Shown: piece by piece, positions 16,301-20,515 of the stretch | How positions within the stretch are numbered: position 1 is the stretch's first letter | Layout: the number at the start of each line of letters is the position of its first letter | Assembly: GCA_964396385.1 (NCBI GenBank) | Contig: CAYNFH010000111.1 | Coordinates: 1-20,515, forward strand | DNA from: CAYNFH01 sp964396385 | Lineage (GTDB): Bacteria > Armatimonadota > Chthonomonadetes > Chthonomonadales > CAJBBX01 | Reading direction: 5' to 3' | DNA length: 20,515 bases | Program-made: the position numbers and the translations under genes | Notes under the pieces: generated by a model | Told to the model about the DNA's origin: nothing | The model's input: the letters and a program-made list of their open reading frames with translations, nothing else | Databases searched by the model: none

Positions 16301-16690
16301 CTCGACCAGCGCCCTGGCCATCGGCTGTCTGGATCCGGTGATGAGCGCCGGCAGCAGCGGCCCCGCTGCCCTTAGCCGGTCCGCTACTTCCCGGCTGCGC
16401 TCGTCCTCCAGTCCGGCCGCTGGCACATTGGCGTCGGATGAAGCGATGAGTTGGGAAAGGTAGAGGCAGAAGGCGCTCTTACCCGCGCCATAGGGGCCGA
16501 TGACGGTGAGCGCCCGCTCAGAGGGCCGCTCCAAAGCGGAATCCACGGCCCGGAGCGCCTGGAAGCCGGACTCCAGCAGAAGGTAGCCGCCGGCCAGGCT
16601 GGTCCGTGCGTCCCGTTCGATGTGGACGGACCTCACGAAGCGGCCACGTACGGCAACCAGGTCCGCCAGATGCCTTGCCTCAGCGGGCAT
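13337..16690 (-). CDS. Large P-loop ATPase, SspC-like candidate
   Basis: This 1117-residue protein has an N-terminal ATPase domain with Walker A GPYGAGKS (65-72), Walker B LLLVVDE (185-191) and a sensor-like strand LLVITVLHQNPEAY. About 900 residues of mostly helical, arginine- and leucine-rich sequence follow, without any recognised catalytic motif. The N-terminal layout (FVRSVHIERDART, GGYLLLESG, then the P-loop) resembles BrxC/PglY and SspC-type ATPases, yet the protein is clearly separate from the BrxC encoded downstream. It lies between the DUF4007 gene (overlap 11 bases) and brxP (overlap 14 bases). That is the company kept by the ATPase of Ssp-type phosphorothioation operons. A role as the motor of the sulfur-modification complex is inferred from context. 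No nuclease or helicase motif was seen. Confidence 0.75.
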   Translation of the reverse strand: MPAEARHLADLVAVRGRFVRSVHIERDARTSLAGGYLLLESGFQALRAVDSALERPSERALTVIGPYGAGKSAFCLYLSQLIASSDANVPAAGLEDERSREVADRLRAAGPLLPALITGSRQPMARALVEGLERALVQSGFRKLLRQLRKEFAAVWDTAVPAPRQVADLFVRASTLTDLENRRGLLLVVDEMGKLLEYAALHPEQGDFFVLQELAEGAARSGDHPLLVITVLHQNPEAYAQRVGRSHQAEWAKVGERFRQVPFFPSDLERITLLGRALEQKPELNLDGSADRLTRLSLDTGIVPSALRDRFAPSLREAYPLHPVALLALPALFRRAGQSHRSLFNFLSGEEPHALGRFLRETPYDPTRPPLFMPESLFDYAAEALLAGWTGSDLAYLWGEAVDLVDRAIHVSELARQVLKCIALLSLLRDPRLKPSQEVLALALTDGNSRPLDVAGALEELQQRRLIAYSRMQEAYRLWEGGDVDVGAALEAARGSLPAGVILHVGTELCPPPTLVARRHSYETGVIRQVPAHPCSPAQMETLLARIGGSLGVMFCLAPNAEEARRAERIARDTSRPNLLYGIATETEVLRETAADVAAAHQVVKDTPALQGDRAARRELSARREEAEMAFRAEWERLFGPGSGGARWIYCGARTEVPGARAFSTLLSQMADATYSAAPILRNELVNRETLSSAAAAARRNLTEAMLLKADTERLGITLFPPEASMYECILRATGLHREVEPGQWGFAVPAMEDPAGLRPCWQAVERFVYADPPEPRPIPELYKLLKGPPYGLTEGVLPVLVCAFLLANANETTLYREGTFLPEPAVADLEVLLRRPDMFAIAGGRVTGERRAVVERLARGLNVEPAVVPIVRALLRMVRGLPDYAWRTRRLSPRVLAVRSAFERARSPERLLFYELPFALETVGFAEQPVDGGTVEAFFGALNAALREWSETLPNLMAEARRLLLEACGLPGDDEGWSALRERAARLEPIVTHPTLLPFVRVAAQTGDDRTVLEALLAQQAGRPVRSWTDMDVERFPAQARLVGELFQWAATWNAVPTVAPVALEPEELQQCRQITEELRRGLAEHPPRVVRAALTAVLAELGHGPENGDTPDEQG

Positions 16691-17612
16691 AGTGGCGCTC
16701 CAGGAACGTGATCGCGGGCGGGGCGGTCTGCGCCTTCAGCACCACCTGCCGCACCAGCGCAGTGTCTTCAAACTGGTACACGCCTCCGCTGACCTCCTCC
16801 AGGGTATCCAGCCGCTCCAGCACGGCGTCCTCGTTCAACTTGAAGACCGCGCCGGGGCCGCCTTCCGCGTATACAATATCCCATACGCTGAGTGTGGGCG
16901 TGTCTCCCTGCCTCCACTGCCAGAATTCGGTGAGGGCGTAGGCGAAGAGGAGCGGAGGCAGGGTGGGCTTGGGGCCGACCTGGAACCGGTAGAGCCGCTC
17001 GAAGCCCGGCCGGATGAGCCCCAAGCCCTGGAGCGGGCACTCCAGGCCGTCATCCGCTGCCATCCGGGAGTCCCCGGATACGTAGGTGTGGAGGAGGCAC
17101 TCCACGTCTCGCAGCAGGGTCTCGCGGCTCGGAATTTTGGAGACTACGCCCTCCGCCGCGCGCCGTACCGCGTCGGTAAGCGTGTCCCGGCTGAACTCGT
17201 GCTCTCGGAACTGGTTGAACGTGTAGGCCCAGGTGAAGGCGAGGCTGCCCGGTCCGGCAAGCTGCCAATGCAGGAGCCAGAGGCTGGCGTCATCCTCCAG
17301 GAACGGGTCCCAGCCCGGCTGGTCCGCGCCCCCAAAGAGGCGCGTGCCTAGAGCGGTTGGGTAGATCTGCCGGTTGGCCTCCGTAGCCATACGGGTGGTG
17401 AGCAGCCAGTACCGGATGCTCTGCACCATGTTCTTGCCCACGCCGAGGGTGACGAGGGCATCCGGCCGGCTGAAGAGAACAGGACCACCTGCCGCGGGGT
17501 CACTCAGGGCATCGATGCCCTTCTTAAGCCACCCCAGGCGGAAAGCAAAGGTCTGATGGCCGGCAAAGGAGGGGTTGGCCGGGAGAAGCGGGGTGAGCGC
17601 CGTCAGCACCAT
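16680..17612 (-). CDS. DUF4007 protein, SspB-like candidate
   Basis: This 310-residue protein is the first gene of the operon. I use the ATG at 17610-17612, which has GGGAGG ten bases upstream and lies about 48 bases after the predicted transcription start. The longer frame to 17699 would begin inside the promoter. DUF4007 hallmarks are clear: PSFAGHQTFAFRLGWLKKG (14-32), TLGVGKNMVQSIRYWL (55-70), YPTALGTRLFG, the WDPFLEDDASLWLLHWQLAG block (101-120) and a following TWAYTFNQF. DUF4007 proteins accompany PAPS-reductase-like proteins in phosphorothioation loci, and SspB is, as I recall, a DNA nickase required for sulfur insertion. Catalytic residues cannot be assigned from sequence alone. Its stop overlaps the ATPase start by 11 bases. 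Confidence 0.85.
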   Translation of the reverse strand: MVLTALTPLLPANPSFAGHQTFAFRLGWLKKGIDALSDPAAGGPVLFSRPDALVTLGVGKNMVQSIRYWLLTTRMATEANRQIYPTALGTRLFGGADQPGWDPFLEDDASLWLLHWQLAGPGSLAFTWAYTFNQFREHEFSRDTLTDAVRRAAEGVVSKIPSRETLLRDVECLLHTYVSGDSRMAADDGLECPLQGLGLIRPGFERLYRFQVGPKPTLPPLLFAYALTEFWQWRQGDTPTLSVWDIVYAEGGPGAVFKLNEDAVLERLDTLEEVSGGVYQFEDTALVRQVVLKAQTAPPAITFLERHYAR

Positions 17613-17667
17613 GGAGCACGGACCTCCCAGCCGAAGAATTAACTGGCCGGCCGCCCGGCCGTTCCCT

Positions 17668-17696
17668 AATCTACCATCTCGCTGCTCACCTGTCAA
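17668..17696 (-). promoter_or_regulatory. Sigma70-type promoter of the BREX operon
   Basis: Read on the minus strand, TTGACA (17691-17696) and TAGATT (17668-17673) are separated by exactly 17 bases. The -35 is a perfect consensus hexamer and the -10 matches four of six positions (TATAAT). Transcription would start near 17660, leaving a leader of about 48 bases before the DUF4007 ATG. Confidence 0.7.
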
Positions 17697-17712
17697 CAAC
17701 TGCTCTCCGGCC

Positions 17713-17941
17713 GGGTGCCCGTCAAAGTTTTGCGTGGCCGCTCGCCCGCTTCGGTCAAGAGCGTGAATAGGACGTGGGCGCGATTGCCAGCTAGCCGCTT
17801 TGACGGTGGCTCCGGCGGAAATGGCGCGCCAGGCGGTCGTCCATCACCCGGCGGCTGGAGACACTCTGCGTGGCGATACGCCACAACCTCTGACAACAAC
17901 GTTAGCGGGCGGCCGAGCTAGCAAAGAATTGACGGGCACCC
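17713..17941. repeat. Inverted repeat in the divergent region
   Basis: GGGTGCCCGTCAA (17713-17725) and its exact inverse TTGACGGGCACCC (17929-17941) face each other across 203 bases. Weaker complementarity continues inward (TTTTGCGTGGCCGCTCGCCCGCT against AGCGGGCGGCCGAGCTAGCAAAG), giving imperfect arms of about 40 bases. The left arm lies just upstream of the BREX promoter -35 box. This could be a pair of operator sites or an old mobile-element footprint. Confidence 0.5.
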
Positions 17942-18040
17942 CTCTCCGGCCGATCAGCCACGCCGGTATCCCGATTTGGGAGTTGAGCGAGCAGGCGGGG
18001 AGGTGAAACTGCCATCTGGGCCGAATCCTGCAAGAGTACC

Positions 18041-18661
18041 ATGGAGCACCCAGTGATAGAGTATGACCTCGGGTACGGGGAACGCTACCGCTACGAAGTC
18101 GTTGCCGCCCGCAGCATAGAATCCCAAACGAGCGACGCCCCCGGCCTTTACGCGTGGTTCCTACGGGTCCGAATTCGCCATTATTCGGAACAGGATTGCA
18201 AGGGGGTGTCAGCCGTTTACTCCGAGCGGCGGCTCAGAGTATTGGCCAAGGGTGCACTAGCTGAGAGATACTACGGGCAAGTCTCTAGGCGGCCGCCCGA
18301 TAGACAGCCAGACCAGGCCGCGATGCGCCTTGCTTCGCAAGCACTGACCGCCTTTGCTCCCCCTCTGTACATAGGCGTCGCGGACAAGATGCGGCGACGC
18401 CTCTTGCAACATAAGGGGGCACTGGAAGCTGTCCTCGCTTCAAGAGGCTCCGCCGAAACCGTCACCAGTGATTCCGAGGGTGATGCTGAGGCGCGCGCGT
18501 TCGGAGAGCGCCTAGGCCCGCTTCTTTGGCGAGAGGGCGTGGATTCGATAGACCCGCTGATGGTTAAGGTAGTCTACTGTAACCCGGGGGAGGAGCACCT
18601 CTTGAAGCAAGTTGAATACGTTGCGAATAGGTCGTTTATACCGCCATTTGGGCGGAGGTAG
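18041..18661 (+). CDS. GIY-YIG nuclease-like protein
   Basis: The 206-residue product shows the split GIY-YIG signature: APGLYAWFLRV (33-43), then PPLYIGVADKMRRRLLQHK (107-125), with the expected arginine and histidine. Near the end, VEYVANRSFIPPFGRR (191-206) gives the catalytic-type glutamate (E192) and the family's PP-F/N-like end. About 70 residues separate the GLY and YIG strands, far more than the usual 10-13, but I know of other bacterial GIY-YIG proteins with such an insert. GIY-YIG enzymes cut DNA using a tyrosine/arginine/glutamate site and a metal ion. The start ATG at 18041 has only a weak AAGAG site. The gene ends 12 bases before the DGQHR gene and diverges from the BREX operon, so a restriction or repair role linked to modified DNA is plausible. 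Confidence 0.65.
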   Translation: MEHPVIEYDLGYGERYRYEVVAARSIESQTSDAPGLYAWFLRVRIRHYSEQDCKGVSAVYSERRLRVLAKGALAERYYGQVSRRPPDRQPDQAAMRLASQALTAFAPPLYIGVADKMRRRLLQHKGALEAVLASRGSAETVTSDSEGDAEARAFGERLGPLLWREGVDSIDPLMVKVVYCNPGEEHLLKQVEYVANRSFIPPFGRR

Positions 18662-18673
18662 GAGGACCCAACG

Positions 18674-20515
18674 ATGGTGCTCTCCGGGCCGACAGCACAA
18701 CCTACAACCATCGATCTGTACGGTACGATTGGCGAGTTCGCGGTTGCAAAGGGGCAATACACCATTCGGTACCTATCGACATATGGAAGCACCAGGAAGA
18801 AGGACGGTCACGCGGCACTTCTCGGCGAACTCCAACCCATGCGTGACCGCGTCAAGGCACCACAGCTCGACGACCTTCGGTCGCTGCTGCAGCGCGACCT
18901 AAACGACCGGCGCGTCGCACGTGAACTGGTACCCTATCTAAAGGGCGACAAAGCCCCCATCGGCTTCTTTCCAGCAGTCTTGGCCGTACTTATGCCGAAG
19001 GGTTTCATCGGAAGGGAGCCGAAGGCAAACTACCCCGCTCCGACCAGATCGGCGGCCGATCCAGCACTCACTCTGTACGGAGACTGCTGGTCACTGCAGA
19101 GGTTTCATGCGCAGGACGGCGGAGAGCTTCCCCTTGCACTATTGAAGATCGCCGTTGCGCAGGCAGAGGTAATCGTGCTGGACGGCCAACATCGAGCGAC
19201 TGCATTCAGGTATGCTTCCGGGAGCTATGACCCCTCCGGAGACATCCACCAGGTGTTTTATCGCGACATCGAACCACCGCAGGCATACGTAGCGGACCTG
19301 CCGGTTACGCTGATTTGGTTCGAAAGTGACAAGTCAATCGACCCGACCTTGATCTCCCGGCAGCTCTTTGTGGACGTCAACAATAACGCGAAGCCGGTGA
19401 GCCTCTCCAGAAACATTCTGCTGGACGACCATGCACTTACCCGAATCGCCACGCAGCAGTTTTATGGCGCCGCAGCGAAACGGGGCTTCGCAACCGACAG
19501 GTTTTCGCTGCTGCACAGCGCGTTTGACATGGATTCCGATCTGGCTCAGGTCCGGCTCAACGCATTCGCGCTAACCGCACCGGAAATAGTCGAAGAGGCT
19601 CTTGTGTGGGGGCTGTTGGGCAATTCGGGATTCGACGGCTTGGATAGGTGGAGCGTGGAGCGTCGCCGCGAGCAGCGAAACGTAGCCAGATTAACAAATG
19701 CCATTCCAGGAGCGCAGCAGCCTCTGGGCATAGGCCCGGACGAAGAGGGCCCAGCGTACTACCGGGAGTCCGAAGAGGCGGAGAAGTTTCGCTTGCTTTT
19801 CAACGACCAATACCTTGGTGTGCTGCAAGTTCTGTTCGATAGGCTGGAGTTTCTCAAGCCGCACTTCGCGGCGGGCCAAGCCACAATCGATGGGCTGCGG
19901 AATCCACTCAACCTGACCAAGGTCCAAGTTTGGGACCGCGTATTCTCGGGAGGAGAGGGCCTTTACTGGACGATGCCTGACCCCAGCAACCCAAATAGCG
20001 AGAACTACAAGCAGGCCATTCGCGAGATAGAAGCCGCTTTCCGCGACGAACGCGCGAAGCTGCTCGGCGTCTCTCGCCGTGAGGCGGACGCCGCGTACTT
20101 CTCTTTCGCTACGAAGGTCTTGCTGACAGGGTTCGTGATGGCTTGCGACCGGATTGCCGCCCAGGGTGACGGCAACTATGTGGACGCCGCGAATGACCTC
20201 GTCAACAGGCTCAACAAGCTTACGTCGCAGCAAATGGTCGCCGTGATGACCCAGTTCCGCGCTGCGCTTATCGGTGGTACAGGGGCGAACCCCAACCTCT
20301 GGCCAACTTACCGCAACGTGCTGCTTCGCATCTACGACGGGTCAAGCGGCAGCTTTTACGGGCCAGGCAACTACCAGGCCAGCCCAGAATGGCGGATATT
20401 TGTAAAGAAGTTGGACGACAAGGCTGGCGGCATCGCTGAAACCTCTGCGACTGTCCCTCCTGCGGCCGACCTCCAGGCGCATGTGAATCAGATTGTGAAG
20501 GAAGTTACTGGTCTC
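18674..20515 (+). CDS. DGQHR-domain (DndB-like) protein, partial at right edge
   Basis: An open frame of 614 codons begins at ATG 18674, eight bases after AGGAGG, and runs through the window end without a stop, so the C-terminus is missing. The defining motif VIVLDGQHRATAFRY has DGQHR at residues 170-174. The companion motif QLFVDVNNNAKPVS follows at about 230-243, with LSRNILLDDH just after. This pair defines the DGQHR superfamily, which includes DndB, a regulator of phosphorothioation operons, and DpdB of 7-deazaguanine systems. The domain has a ParB/Srx-like fold. It is the second gene of an operon with the GIY-YIG protein and faces away from a BrxP/DUF4007 operon. Regulation of that operon or recognition of the modified backbone is the natural guess. 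The protein is already longer than typical DndB (about 350-400 residues). Confidence 0.8.
   Translation, partial: MVLSGPTAQPTTIDLYGTIGEFAVAKGQYTIRYLSTYGSTRKKDGHAALLGELQPMRDRVKAPQLDDLRSLLQRDLNDRRVARELVPYLKGDKAPIGFFPAVLAVLMPKGFIGREPKANYPAPTRSAADPALTLYGDCWSLQRFHAQDGGELPLALLKIAVAQAEVIVLDGQHRATAFRYASGSYDPSGDIHQVFYRDIEPPQAYVADLPVTLIWFESDKSIDPTLISRQLFVDVNNNAKPVSLSRNILLDDHALTRIATQQFYGAAAKRGFATDRFSLLHSAFDMDSDLAQVRLNAFALTAPEIVEEALVWGLLGNSGFDGLDRWSVERRREQRNVARLTNAIPGAQQPLGIGPDEEGPAYYRESEEAEKFRLLFNDQYLGVLQVLFDRLEFLKPHFAAGQATIDGLRNPLNLTKVQVWDRVFSGGEGLYWTMPDPSNPNSENYKQAIREIEAAFRDERAKLLGVSRREADAAYFSFATKVLLTGFVMACDRIAAQGDGNYVDAANDLVNRLNKLTSQQMVAVMTQFRAALIGGTGANPNLWPTYRNVLLRIYDGSSGSFYGPGNYQASPEWRIFVKKLDDKAGGIAETSATVPPAADLQAHVNQIVKEVTGL

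Larger units (their letters stand above)
17613..18040. other. Divergent intergenic control region
   Basis: This 428-base region without a gene separates the leftward BREX operon from the rightward GIY-YIG/DGQHR operon. It holds a strong leftward promoter (17668-17696), a 13-base inverted repeat whose arms are 203 bases apart, and a small perfect hairpin GTGGCG-ATA-CGCCAC at 17870-17884. I found no equally good promoter for the rightward operon; TTGACG at 17929-17934 lacks a matching -10. The short frames here look like chance. Confidence 0.65.

Noticed and set aside
15792..16463. A 223-codon plus-strand frame rich in serine and arginine
   Set aside because: It is antisense to the large ATPase gene, including its P-loop region. 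The low-complexity Ser/Arg composition is typical of a shadow frame.
17693..17899. A 68-codon minus-strand frame in the divergent region
   Set aside because: It overlaps the promoter -35 box and one arm of the inverted repeat, and its proline-rich translation resembles no family.
17608..18049. The 12-mer ACCATGGAGCAC at both divergent gene starts (17608-17619 and 18038-18049)
   Set aside because: The match is striking because each copy contains a start codon, but one is used on the minus strand and the other on the plus strand, and it is short. I see no mechanism beyond chance or weak operator sharing.

Overview
The window is GC-rich bacterial DNA with tight gene packing, GTG/TTG as well as ATG starts and good Shine-Dalgarno sites. 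I cannot place the organism firmly. The structured intergenic repeats, the clan AA aspartic protease/small-partner pair and the defence-gene density would suit an environmental lineage such as Chloroflexota or Armatimonadota, but that is a weak guess.

The centre (about 3291-17612, all on the minus strand) is one long defence operon of eight genes that mostly overlap or nearly touch. In transcription order it encodes a DUF4007 protein, a 1117-residue P-loop ATPase, a PAPS-reductase/DndC-like protein (BrxP), a second smaller DUF4007-like protein, an unrecognised 158-residue protein, the giant P-loop protein BrxC/PglY, the alkaline-phosphatase-fold protein PglZ, and a short BrxL. BrxP-BrxC-PglZ-BrxL is the published core of type 4 BREX. 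DUF4007 + large ATPase + PAPS-reductase-like protein also looks like the SspB-SspC-SspD part of a DNA phosphorothioation system. The locus therefore reads as a backbone sulfur-modification module built into a BREX machine. No DNA methyltransferase is present. No cysteine desulfurase is present either, so sulfur would have to come from elsewhere in the cell.

A good sigma70-type promoter (TTGACA, 17-base spacer, TAGATT) lies just upstream of this operon, in a 428-base divergent region that also carries a 13-base inverted repeat. On the other side, reading to the right, is a two-gene operon: a GIY-YIG nuclease-like protein and a DGQHR/DndB-like protein that runs off the right end of the window. 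This pair is the best candidate for an effector or regulator tied to the modification system, and it is the most interesting part of the window.

The left part (1-3262) is accessory DNA. It holds two unknown overlapping minus-strand genes (369-1312), a gene-poor stretch with short tandem repeats and two copies of a 15-base palindrome (1313-1883), and a toxin/antitoxin-like pair formed by a small protein and a clan AA aspartic protease (2143-2777). Two direct copies of a 93-base element with inverted ends flank that pair. A small hypothetical gene (2927-3262) follows brxL, and the far copy of the repeat still carries a decayed copy of the tail of that gene. A possible PemK/MazF fragment lies at the extreme left. 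I saw no tRNA, rRNA, CRISPR array or intact insertion sequence.
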